Assembly (NCBI GenBank): GCA_038106885.1
Contig: JAYNFX010000001.1
Location: 1 to 64,000, forward strand
DNA length: 64,000 nucleotides
Reading direction: 5' to 3'
DNA from: UBA3537 sp038106885
GTDB lineage: Bacteria > Bacteroidota > Bacteroidia > Flavobacteriales > Flavobacteriaceae
Position 1 is the stretch's first letter. The number at the start of each line of letters is the position of its first letter. Shown here piece after piece: positions 23,773 to 31,748 of the stretch. The position numbers and the translations under genes are program-made. The notes below the pieces were generated by a model that searched no databases, had not been told where the DNA came from, and saw only the letters and a program-made list of their open reading frames with translations.

Positions 23773-24944
23773 GATGATCTATATTTTTTACTGATTTCAA
23801 ACACCTCTTTTAAAATCTCTGCGTCTTTATCTGAAAATTCACAACCACGTCGTTCCATGGCAATAGATGCTACTTCAAATGCCTTCTTAGTCAAGTACGT
23901 TGAAAAACCTTTATTTCCGCCCCAACTAAAACTTGGTACAAAATTTCTAGGAAAACCACTACCAAAAATATTTGCAAAAACCCCTACAACAGTCCCTGTG
24001 TTAAACATTGTATTAATTCCACATTTACTGTGATCACCAAGGACTAATCCACAAAACTGAAGATTAGTATTAATGAAACTTTCAGATTCATAATTCCATA
24101 ATTTAACATTGGCATAATTATTTTTAAGATTTGAGGTGTTAGTGTCAGCGCCTAAATTACACCATTCCCCTATAACTGAGTTTCCTAAAAACCCATCATG
24201 TCCCTTATTGGAATATCCAAAGAAAACAGAGTTACTAACCTCACCTCCTACCTTACAATATGGACCAATAGTGGTAGATCCATATATTTTAGCTCCCATT
24301 TTGACAATAGAATTTTCACATATTGCAAAAGGGCCTCTAATCAAACTACCTTCCATAATTTCTGAATTTTTACCAATGTAAATTGGACCATCAGAAGCGT
24401 TTAGAGTACAAAATGGCAATTTAGCACCTTCTTCGATAAAAATTAATTCTTTGTTGATGCAATGAGCTCCGTCTGAAATAGGCTGAGAATTTTTACTTTT
24501 TGTTAATAATTCAAAATCAGAAATTATTGCTTCTCCGTTAAGCCTATATATATCAAATAAATTCTTAATTCTTAAAACTGATTCAGGACATTTTAACTTA
24601 TCCAATGAATCAAAATCAACTGAATCCTGGTTGTTGGATACTCTGAAAGCAACAACAATATCATTATCAAAAATCGCTTGATTCGAAGACATTTTTTCTA
24701 TGATTGACATTATGTCTTCGTTAGGTAAATAAGCTCCATTGATCATAATGTTATCAGGAAATTCAACCATGGGAAATTTGTGAGATAAATAATCTTCAGT
24801 CAAATTAGTTATTGTAGTACCAGTGAACATCTCCCACTTTTCTCTTATTGTAAATATACCTAAGCGTATTTCTGACACTGGCCTTGTATATGTTAAAGGT
24901 AAGAGAGCATCTCTATATTGACCATCAAATAGTATGTAATTCAT
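23766..24944 (-). CDS. GlmU-like sugar nucleotidyltransferase/acyltransferase
   Basis: A 392-residue protein. It starts MNYILFDGQYRDALLPLTYT, the beginning of the alternative bacterial GlmU group rather than the LAAGxGTRM pyrophosphorylase motif. From about residue 170 isoleucine-rich hexapeptide repeats form a left-handed beta-helix (AKLPFCTLNASDGPIYIGKN, IVKMGAKIYGSTTIGPYCKV, LGDHSKCGINTMFNTGTVVG). It probably makes UDP-GlcNAc or a similar sugar nucleotide. An upstream in-frame start (24983) would run into the rpmE2 terminator, so I use 24944. Confidence 0.78.
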   Translation of the reverse strand: MNYILFDGQYRDALLPLTYTRPVSEIRLGIFTIREKWEMFTGTTITNLTEDYLSHKFPMVEFPDNIMINGAYLPNEDIMSIIEKMSSNQAIFDNDIVVAFRVSNNQDSVDFDSLDKLKCPESVLRIKNLFDIYRLNGEAIISDFELLTKSKNSQPISDGAHCINKELIFIEEGAKLPFCTLNASDGPIYIGKNSEIMEGSLIRGPFAICENSIVKMGAKIYGSTTIGPYCKVGGEVSNSVFFGYSNKGHDGFLGNSVIGEWCNLGADTNTSNLKNNYANVKLWNYESESFINTNLQFCGLVLGDHSKCGINTMFNTGTVVGVFANIFGSGFPRNFVPSFSWGGNKGFSTYLTKKAFEVASIAMERRGCEFSDKDAEILKEVFEISKKYRSSY

Positions 24945-24968
24945 TTGATAATTTTTTATAAAAGTAAT

Positions 24969-24995
24969 AAAAAAGCCTTTCAATTAATGAAAGGC
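24969..24995 (-). terminator. Rho-independent terminator of rpmE2
   Basis: Read on the minus strand, GCCTTTCA pairs with TGAAAGGC (arms 24988-24995 and 24975-24982, 5-base loop) and is followed by six T's. It lies 20 bases after the rpmE2 stop and separates that gene from the GlmU-like gene. Confidence 0.85.
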
Positions 24996-25014
24996 AAAGA
25001 TTATGGGGCAAAAA

Positions 25015-25266
25015 TTACTTTTTAAATTTGGCGTATTTATTTTTGAACTTATCAATACGACCTGCAGTATCAACTAATTTTGACTTACCAGTATAGTAAG
25101 GATGAGATGTTCTTGAGATTTCCAATTTTATTAATGGATATTCCACACCTTCAACATCGATAGTTTCACTTGTGTCTGCTGTTGACTTGGTTATAAAAAC
25201 ATCATCATTTGACATGTCTTTAAAAGCAACTAGCCTGTAATTTTCTGGGTGAACTCCTTTTTTCAT
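25015..25266 (-). CDS. rpmE2: 50S ribosomal protein L31, type B
   Basis: An 83-residue L31. The sequence MKKGVHPENYRLVAFKDMSN and KLEISRTSHPYYTGKSKLVD match bL31, and the absence of the four zinc-binding cysteines identifies the type B (C-minus) form. In some bacteria this form replaces the zinc-binding form under zinc limitation; in Bacteroidota it is often the only one. It has its own consensus promoter and terminator; no Zur-like operator is evident. Confidence 0.95.
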   Translation of the reverse strand: MKKGVHPENYRLVAFKDMSNDDVFITKSTADTSETIDVEGVEYPLIKLEISRTSHPYYTGKSKLVDTAGRIDKFKNKYAKFKK

Positions 25267-25292
25267 CTCTATGATTAATTAATTTTGAGGTG

Positions 25293-25323
25293 CAAATTTA
25301 GCTATTTTTTAGAAAACTACAAT
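25293..25323 (-). promoter_or_regulatory. Consensus promoter of rpmE2
   Basis: On the minus strand, ATTG (25320-25323), 19 bases, then TAAATTTG (25293-25300) match (T)TTG-N19-TAnnTTTG, giving a leader of about 20 bases before the start at 25266. Confidence 0.65.
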
Positions 25324-25394
25324 AATATGCAATTTTATTTTTTTATTTGTAACAAATAGCTAAATCATAAGTCTTATAACAAATAAAAAAAATA

Positions 25395-25913
25395 ATGAAA
25401 TCAAATTCAACAAACTTAGGCTCTTATTTAGGAGCAACATTAACTTCAATAACAGTATTATTTTATGCAATTAACCTAGATTTAATGATGAAATGGTGGG
25501 TCAGCCTACTATCTGCTGTAATAATTATAGGATTTGGGGTTATATCAATTAAAAAAGCAAGAGAAAATTCCAATGGTTTTATTGACTTTAAAACCGCATT
25601 TACAAACTTTTTTATAACAACAGCTATTGGAGTTGGTATAAGTATTGTAGCGAGCATAATCATATTTAATTTTATTGATCCTGAAGCTGCTGCATATCTA
25701 AATGAAAAAATCTTATTAATTACCAAAGAATCTATGGAAAGATTTGGAGCTCCACAAGAAGTGATTAATGAAGCTATAGCTGAAGCGAGCAAGAAAAACA
25801 ACTATTCTATATCGTCACAACTACAGGGATATGTTTTTGCTCTTGCCTTTAATTCTTTAATTGGTTTAATTGTGGCTGCAATTATGAAAAAAAGAGACCA
25901 ATCACAAGTATAA
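25395..25913 (+). CDS. DUF4199 membrane protein
   Basis: A 172-residue protein with four hydrophobic segments (first LGATLTSITVLFYAI, last YVFALAFNSLIGLIVAAIMK). It has the DUF4199 hallmarks: a short loop with KKARENSNGFIDFKTAFTN after the second segment and a long loop before the last. Function is unknown. In this and, as I recall, other flavobacteria it precedes a dolichol-phosphate-mannose-synthase-like glycosyltransferase, here 32 bases downstream, which suggests a shared envelope role. Confidence 0.8.
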   Translation: MKSNSTNLGSYLGATLTSITVLFYAINLDLMMKWWVSLLSAVIIIGFGVISIKKARENSNGFIDFKTAFTNFFITTAIGVGISIVASIIIFNFIDPEAAAYLNEKILLITKESMERFGAPQEVINEAIAEASKKNNYSISSQLQGYVFALAFNSLIGLIVAAIMKKRDQSQV

Positions 25914-25926
25914 TTTTGTAATTTTG
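25911..25926 (+). promoter_or_regulatory. Two tandem -7-like elements before the glycosyltransferase gene
   Basis: TAATTTTG occurs at 25911-25918, overlapping the DUF4199 stop, and again at 25919-25926. Both fit TAnnTTTG and lie 20-28 bases before the ATG at 25946. No -33 element is assigned. Read-through from DUF4199 is equally possible. Confidence 0.3.
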
Positions 25927-25945
25927 GGGTCTTGTATCAATTTTA

Positions 25946-26887
25946 ATGGATATTTCATTAGTCATACCCCTTTTAGATGAGGAAGGATCTTTAGAAGAAC
26001 TTCACAACTGGATAGTTGAAATCATGGAATCTAACGACTATTCCTATGAGCTCATTTTTATTGATGATGGAAGTAATGATAACTCATGGAATATCATTAG
26101 ATCTTTAAGCCTAAAGAATAAAAATGTTAGGGGTATAAAATTTTTAAAAAATTTTGGTAAATCGCAAGCACTACATGCAGGATTTGATATTGCGAAAGGA
26201 GATGTTGTAATTACAATGGATGCTGATTTACAAGATAGTCCAGCAGAAATTCCAGAAATGTACAATCTCATTAAACACAATAATTTTGATCTAGTATCAG
26301 GTTGGAAAAAGAAAAGATATGATAATTTTCTAGCTAAAAACTTGCCTTCAAAATTATTTAATTGGGCTGCCAGTAAAGTTTCAGGAATTAAATTAAATGA
26401 TTTCAATTGCGGCTTAAAAGCTTATCAAAACAATGTTATTAAAACAATCGAGGTTTATGGAGAAATGCATAGGTATATCCCTGTTTTAGCTGCAAATCAG
26501 GGTTACAAAAAAATAACTCAAAAAGTAGTTGCACATCAACCAAGAAAATACGGTAAAACAAAATTTGGTATGGAAAGATTTATAAATGGTTTCTTAGATT
26601 TAATTACAATTTGGTTCACTTCAAAATTCGGAAAACGTCCAATGCACTTTTTTGGATTTCTTGGACTAATAATGCTATTCACAGGAGTTAGTTTTGCTGG
26701 ATATCTTGGAATTGATAAGCTTTACATCAACCCTTCTGGAAGATTAATAACTGAAAGACCAGAATTTTTCATTGCTCTAATTACTATGGTAATTGGTACA
26801 CAATTCTTTATCGCTGGGTTTTTAGGTGAAATTATCCTAAAATCAAAGAGTCATAAAGAAAGATATAAAATATCAGAAAAAATATAA
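25946..26887 (+). CDS. Family 2 glycosyltransferase, polyprenyl-phosphate type
   Basis: A 313-residue GT2 enzyme. The catalytic domain begins ISLVIPLLDEEGSLEELHNW, has FIDDGSNDNSW near residue 38, the metal-binding DADLQDSP near 93 and the DFNCGLKAY motif. Two C-terminal membrane segments follow (FFGFLGLIMLFTGVSFAGYL and FFIALITMVIGTQFFIAGFL). This architecture matches the DPM1/GtrB-like enzymes that move a sugar onto a polyprenyl phosphate carrier at the inner membrane. The phosphohexomutase gene follows after 9 bases. Confidence 0.88.
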   Translation: MDISLVIPLLDEEGSLEELHNWIVEIMESNDYSYELIFIDDGSNDNSWNIIRSLSLKNKNVRGIKFLKNFGKSQALHAGFDIAKGDVVITMDADLQDSPAEIPEMYNLIKHNNFDLVSGWKKKRYDNFLAKNLPSKLFNWAASKVSGIKLNDFNCGLKAYQNNVIKTIEVYGEMHRYIPVLAANQGYKKITQKVVAHQPRKYGKTKFGMERFINGFLDLITIWFTSKFGKRPMHFFGFLGLIMLFTGVSFAGYLGIDKLYINPSGRLITERPEFFIALITMVIGTQFFIAGFLGEIILKSKSHKERYKISEKI

Positions 26888-26896
26888 AAAAGTAAA

Positions 26897-28627
26897 ATGA
26901 TCTCAAAATTATCAGATACTACACAATCAAAAATATCAATATGGAAAGAGGATTTTTTTGATACAAAAACTAAAATATCAATAAAAAACTTAGAAAAAAA
27001 TTTAGAGGAGCTAGAAGATTGCTTTTACAAAGATTTGGAATTTGGCACTGGTGGTATGAGAGGCGTAATGGGTGTTGGAACAAATCGAATTAATCGATAC
27101 ACTCTTGGAAGGAATACTCAAGGACTATCGAACTATTTAAATGAATTATACCCTAACGAAAGCGTAAAAGTTGCAATTGCATATGACTGCAGACACAACA
27201 GCAAAAAGTTTGCAAAAATTGTCGCTAACGTATTTTCTGCAAATGGTATTAAAGTATTTCTATTTGAAGAATTAAGAACGACTCCTGAACTTTCATTTAC
27301 TGTTAAGCATTTAGATTGTCATTGCGGAATTGTTTTGACTGCATCACACAACCCACCAGAATACAACGGCTATAAAGTATATTGGAAAGATGGAGGGCAA
27401 CTAGTACCTCCTCATGATAAAATTTTAATTAATCTAATAAATGAATTAGATTACAGAGATGTCAAATTTAATGCTAACAAAAAATTAATTGAATTTATTG
27501 GATCTGATATAGATAGAGTATTTATTAAAAAATCTGTAGAAAATGGAAAATTAGAATTAAATAATGATAAGAACAGAAATGAATTAAGCATAGTATTCAC
27601 ATCTCTTCACGGAACATCTATTACTGCAGTTCCTGAATCATTAAAATTAGCTGGCTTTAAAAATGTACATATTGTAGATGAACAATCATTACCTAACGGT
27701 GATTTTCCAACTGTAAAATCTCCAAATCCGGAAGAACCTGAAGCTTTAGAAATGGCTATCGATCTTGCTAATAAATTAAACGCTGATATTGTAATTGGTA
27801 CAGATCCAGATTGTGATAGGCTTGGGATTGCAGTAAGAGATAATTCAGGAAAACTAGTATTGTTGAACGGCAATCAAACAATGGTTGTTATGACAAAGTT
27901 TTTGATTGAACAGTGGAAAAATAAAGGTAAAATTAATAATAACCAATTTATTGGATCAACAATTGTTTCAACCCCAATGTTACCAAAATTAGCAAGTCAT
28001 TATGGAGTAGATTGTAAAATCAGCCTTACTGGATTTAAGTGGATAGCGAAGATGATAGAAGACTTTCCAAAAATGGATTTCATTGCTGGCGGAGAAGAAA
28101 GTTATGGCTTCATGGTTGGAGATTTTGTCAGAGATAAAGATGCTGTAACCTCAACATTACTTGCATGCGAAATAGCAGCATTTGCAAAATCTAATGGAAG
28201 TAGTTTTTTCAATGAGCTAATAGATTTATATTCAACTCATGGCTTTTACAAAGAACGTCTGTTGTCAATAACTAAAAAAGGTAAAAAAGGAAGTGATGAG
28301 ATAAAAAATATTATGAAAAAATACAGAAACACTCCTCCACATGAAATTAACGGCTCAAAAGTCATTTTGATTGAAGATTATTTAAATTCTACAGCAATTG
28401 ATGTTAAAAATAATAGGTCAACAGAAATTGTAATTCCGAAAGCCAATGTATTAATTTTTACAACTGCAGATGACAGCAAGGTTGCTTTACGCCCAAGTGG
28501 AACTGAACCTAAAATTAAATATTACATTAGTGTTAACGATTGCCTAAAATCAAAAAATGAATTCAAAAAAATTAATATTGAATTGGAAGAAAAAATTGAT
28601 TCTTTAATTTTGTCAATGAATTTATAA
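26897..28627 (+). CDS. Phosphoglucomutase/phosphomannomutase family enzyme
   Basis: A 576-residue alpha-D-phosphohexomutase interconverting sugar 1- and 6-phosphates. All four active-site loops are visible: the phosphoserine loop TASHNPPEYNGYKVY near residue 149, the metal loop GTDPDCDRLGIAV near 299, the sugar loop GGEESYGFMVGD near 398, and the phosphate loop RPSGTEPKIKYY near 533. Length and the LEFGTGGMRGVMGVG start are those of the long PgcA-like subgroup. It sits between a glycosyltransferase and an exporter, consistent with supplying activated sugars. Confidence 0.93.
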   Translation: MISKLSDTTQSKISIWKEDFFDTKTKISIKNLEKNLEELEDCFYKDLEFGTGGMRGVMGVGTNRINRYTLGRNTQGLSNYLNELYPNESVKVAIAYDCRHNSKKFAKIVANVFSANGIKVFLFEELRTTPELSFTVKHLDCHCGIVLTASHNPPEYNGYKVYWKDGGQLVPPHDKILINLINELDYRDVKFNANKKLIEFIGSDIDRVFIKKSVENGKLELNNDKNRNELSIVFTSLHGTSITAVPESLKLAGFKNVHIVDEQSLPNGDFPTVKSPNPEEPEALEMAIDLANKLNADIVIGTDPDCDRLGIAVRDNSGKLVLLNGNQTMVVMTKFLIEQWKNKGKINNNQFIGSTIVSTPMLPKLASHYGVDCKISLTGFKWIAKMIEDFPKMDFIAGGEESYGFMVGDFVRDKDAVTSTLLACEIAAFAKSNGSSFFNELIDLYSTHGFYKERLLSITKKGKKGSDEIKNIMKKYRNTPPHEINGSKVILIEDYLNSTAIDVKNNRSTEIVIPKANVLIFTTADDSKVALRPSGTEPKIKYYISVNDCLKSKNEFKKINIELEEKIDSLILSMNL

Positions 28628-28631
28628 CTAT

Positions 28632-30461
28632 ATGAAAGAAATCATCAAAAAATTATTGCCTTTCATTAAAAATTACAAGAAACATGTAGTATTAAACATT
28701 GTTTTCAATCTACTTTATGCAGCTTTCAGTACACTTGCATTTGTGTCTTTAATACCAATGTTAAATGTATTGTTTGATAAAACCCAAAAAATTACTCAAA
28801 AACCAACATGGAAAGGGATTAGTGACATAAAAAACTTTGCAAATGATTCCCTTAACTACAAAATCACAAACCTATTGGAAATAGGTAATGAACAAATTGC
28901 ACTTCTAATTGTTGTCTCAATAGTCGTTGGAACATTCTTTTTAAAAAATCTCTTTGGCTATCTTTCTATGCAACATGTAATGTATTTAAAAAATGGAATT
29001 CTTACAGATTTAAGAAAACATATGTTTAAACATATTATTGACCTACCAGTAAGTTTTTATTCAAAAAGAAAAAAAGGAGATATTATGGCTCGGATTCTGG
29101 GTGATATTAACGAAATGCAAAATTCATTTTTTATAATTTTAGAGCTTGTTGTAAGAGAACCCCTAACTATTATCTTTTCGTTGATAGTTATGTTCACCTT
29201 AAGTTGGAAATTATCAATATTTGTTTTGTTATTTATTCCAATATCAGGTTTTGTAATATCAATTATCGGTAAACGTTTAAAAAAACAATCATTAAGAGCT
29301 CAGCAAGAATCTGGTAATTTAATATCTACTGTTGAAGAAACGCTTACAGGAATGAAAATAGTTAAAAGTTACAATGCAGAACCAACATTTAAAGACCGTT
29401 TTTCCGATTCAGCTGATAAAATACTGAGACTAATTAATAAAATTGGCTTAAAAAATAATTTAGCAGGCCCACTAAGCGAATTTCTAGGAATAATCACAAT
29501 TGCTGTTTTACTTTGGTATGGTGGTAAACTTGTTTTAATTGAAAAAGTAATTGAAGGAACGACTTTTATTGGTTTTATGGGACTTGCATACGGAATATTA
29601 ACTCCTGCAAAAGCAATAAGTAAAGCTTCATATAAAGTTAAAAATGGAATTGCTGCAGCTGACAGAGTCTTTGAAATATTAAAAAGTGAAGATAACATGG
29701 AGGATGCCATTGATGCTGTTACTTTAAATTCATTTAAAAACACTATCGAATTAAAAAATATTTCTTTCAAATATGAAAATGAAATAGTTTTAAAAGATTT
29801 TTCTTTAAATATTAAAAAAGGACAAACAATTGCTCTAGTTGGACAATCTGGTAGTGGAAAATCAACAATAGCTAGCCTTTTGACCAGATTTTACGATGTA
29901 AATAGTGGACAAATTAGTATTGATGGTACTGACATCAAAAAAATAACTAAAAAATCTTTGAGATCTAATATTGGATTAGTCACACAGGACTCAATTTTAT
30001 TTAATAACAGCATAAAGAATAATTTGAAAATCGGTAATGAAAATGCTACTGAAGATGAAATTATTAAAGCTTTAAAGATTGCGAATGCTTGGGAATTTGT
30101 TAAAAATTTTCCTGATGGAATAAACACAAATATTGGCGACTCAGGCAATAATCTTTCAGGAGGTCAAAAACAGCGACTTAGTATAGCTAGGGCAGTTTTA
30201 AAAAATTCACCAATCATGATTTTAGATGAAGCTACGTCGGCTTTAGACACAGAAAGTGAGCGTGAGGTCCAGGACGCTCTTGAAAATATGATGAGGAACA
30301 GAACTTCAATTGTAATTGCACACCGATTGTCAACAATTCAAAATGCCGATAATATTATTGTAATGAAAAAAGGTGAAATAGTTGAACAAGGAAAACACAT
30401 TGACTTATTAGAAAAAAAAGGTGTCTATCACAAACTAGTCTTACTGCAATCTCTAGATTAA
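28632..30461 (+). CDS. MsbA-like ABC exporter (fused permease and ATPase)
   Basis: A 609-residue half-transporter. About six membrane segments in the first 330 residues form the type-1 exporter domain. The nucleotide-binding domain carries Walker A GQSGSGKST near residue 403, the Q-loop VTQDSIL, signature LSGGQKQR, Walker B IMILDEAT and the switch histidine in IAHRLST. It would act as a homodimer, flipping lipid A precursors or another lipid-linked substrate. It follows the mutase gene by 4 bases, ending the DUF4199-GT2-mutase-exporter run. Confidence 0.92.
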   Translation: MKEIIKKLLPFIKNYKKHVVLNIVFNLLYAAFSTLAFVSLIPMLNVLFDKTQKITQKPTWKGISDIKNFANDSLNYKITNLLEIGNEQIALLIVVSIVVGTFFLKNLFGYLSMQHVMYLKNGILTDLRKHMFKHIIDLPVSFYSKRKKGDIMARILGDINEMQNSFFIILELVVREPLTIIFSLIVMFTLSWKLSIFVLLFIPISGFVISIIGKRLKKQSLRAQQESGNLISTVEETLTGMKIVKSYNAEPTFKDRFSDSADKILRLINKIGLKNNLAGPLSEFLGIITIAVLLWYGGKLVLIEKVIEGTTFIGFMGLAYGILTPAKAISKASYKVKNGIAAADRVFEILKSEDNMEDAIDAVTLNSFKNTIELKNISFKYENEIVLKDFSLNIKKGQTIALVGQSGSGKSTIASLLTRFYDVNSGQISIDGTDIKKITKKSLRSNIGLVTQDSILFNNSIKNNLKIGNENATEDEIIKALKIANAWEFVKNFPDGINTNIGDSGNNLSGGQKQRLSIARAVLKNSPIMILDEATSALDTESEREVQDALENMMRNRTSIVIAHRLSTIQNADNIIVMKKGEIVEQGKHIDLLEKKGVYHKLVLLQSLD

Positions 30462-30503
30462 TTATTAATCATTTGCAAACACTGCAATAAAGTTTAATAA
30501 ATG

Positions 30504-30511
30504 TAACTTTG
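30504..30511 (+). promoter_or_regulatory. -7 element of the rsmB-like gene
   Basis: TAACTTTG fits TAnnTTTG, 19 bases before the ATG at 30531. The nearest TTTG (30472-30475) is 28 bases upstream, too far. Confidence 0.35.
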
Positions 30512-30530
30512 GATGTAAATTTCAAAAATT

Positions 30531-31748
30531 ATGCGCTTACATAAAAATTTATGTTATGCTGTTATTGATGGCATACTGGAAATCTTTAATGAAAAAAAGT
30601 ATGCCGATAAGGTTATTCAAAAACTTCTCAAGCGTGATAAACGTTGGGGTAGCAGAGATCGAGGCTTTATTGCTGAAACAACTTATGACATTGTACGCTG
30701 GAAAAGACTTTATTGTGAAATTTCTGGTGTTAAAGAACCATTCAGTAGAGACGATACGTGGAGATTATTTGCTGTTTGGTTAGTGCTAAAAGGAATTAAA
30801 CTTCCTGATTGGAAATATTTTAAAGATACTCCTTCAAGAAAAATTAAAGGTAAATTTGATAGCGCGATAAAAATAAGATGCTTAAAGGAATCTATTCCTG
30901 ATTGGATTGATAAGCTCGCAGTGGAGGAATTAGGAGAAGTCTTATGGGAAAAAGAAATTTCTAAACAAAATGAACAGGCTGAAGTTATTATTAGAGTCAA
31001 TAAACTCAAAACAACTAAGAAAAATTTAAAGGCTAAATTAGAACAAGAAAATATTAAAACTACTGAGATTAATGGTTATCCAGATGCTTTAAAATTAACT
31101 GAGCGAAAAAATGTTTTCAAAACAGATGCATTTAAGATGGGTTGGTTTGAAGTTCAGGATGCCTCATCGCAATTAGTAGCTGAATTTCTCGACGTTAAGC
31201 CTGGTATGAAAGTAATTGATGCTTGTGCTGGTGCTGGTGGAAAAACACTACATTTATCAGGCATAATGAAAAATAAAGGCTCATTGATTGCAATGGATAT
31301 TTACGAAAGTAAATTAAAAAAACTAAAATTAAGAGCCAGACGAAATGGAATTCACAATATTGAATTAAAATTAATTGATTCCAGAAAACCAATTAAAAAA
31401 TTAAAAGAGAAAGCTGATCGTTTACTTATTGATGCACCTTGTTCTGGTTTAGGAGTTTTAAGAAGAAATCCTGATACAAAATGGAAATTAAAACCAAATT
31501 TCATAAATGAAATAAAACAGACACAAAAAAATATTCTGCAAGATTACTCAAAGATGTTAAAGCATGGTGGAAAAATGGTTTACGCCACTTGTTCAATATT
31601 ACCTTCAGAAAATCAACATCAAATATCATCATTTTTAGCCTCTGATCACGGTAAAGATTTTAAATTAATTAAAGAAAAGAAAATCTTTTCTCACGAAAGT
31701 GGTTATGATGGATTTTATATGGCTTTACTTGAAAAAATAATCACATGA
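30531..31748 (+). CDS. RsmB/NOP2-family RNA (cytosine-5-)methyltransferase
   Basis: A 405-residue RNA m5C methyltransferase. The N-terminal 130 residues form a NusB-like region. The AdoMet fold has DACAGAGGKTLHLS near residue 230. The two key cysteines are in DAPCSGLGVLRRNPDTKW (motif IV, near 301) and ATCSILPSENQ (motif VI, near 354), the pair needed for catalysis and product release. RsmB methylates C967 of 16S rRNA; other family members differ in site, so the target is inferred. The last four bases overlap the next start (ATGA). Confidence 0.88.
   Translation: MRLHKNLCYAVIDGILEIFNEKKYADKVIQKLLKRDKRWGSRDRGFIAETTYDIVRWKRLYCEISGVKEPFSRDDTWRLFAVWLVLKGIKLPDWKYFKDTPSRKIKGKFDSAIKIRCLKESIPDWIDKLAVEELGEVLWEKEISKQNEQAEVIIRVNKLKTTKKNLKAKLEQENIKTTEINGYPDALKLTERKNVFKTDAFKMGWFEVQDASSQLVAEFLDVKPGMKVIDACAGAGGKTLHLSGIMKNKGSLIAMDIYESKLKKLKLRARRNGIHNIELKLIDSRKPIKKLKEKADRLLIDAPCSGLGVLRRNPDTKWKLKPNFINEIKQTQKNILQDYSKMLKHGGKMVYATCSILPSENQHQISSFLASDHGKDFKLIKEKKIFSHESGYDGFYMALLEKIIT

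Noticed and set aside
24945..24983. Upstream start of the GlmU-like gene.
   Set aside because: It runs into the rpmE2 terminator hairpin; ATG at 24944 gives the family N-terminus.
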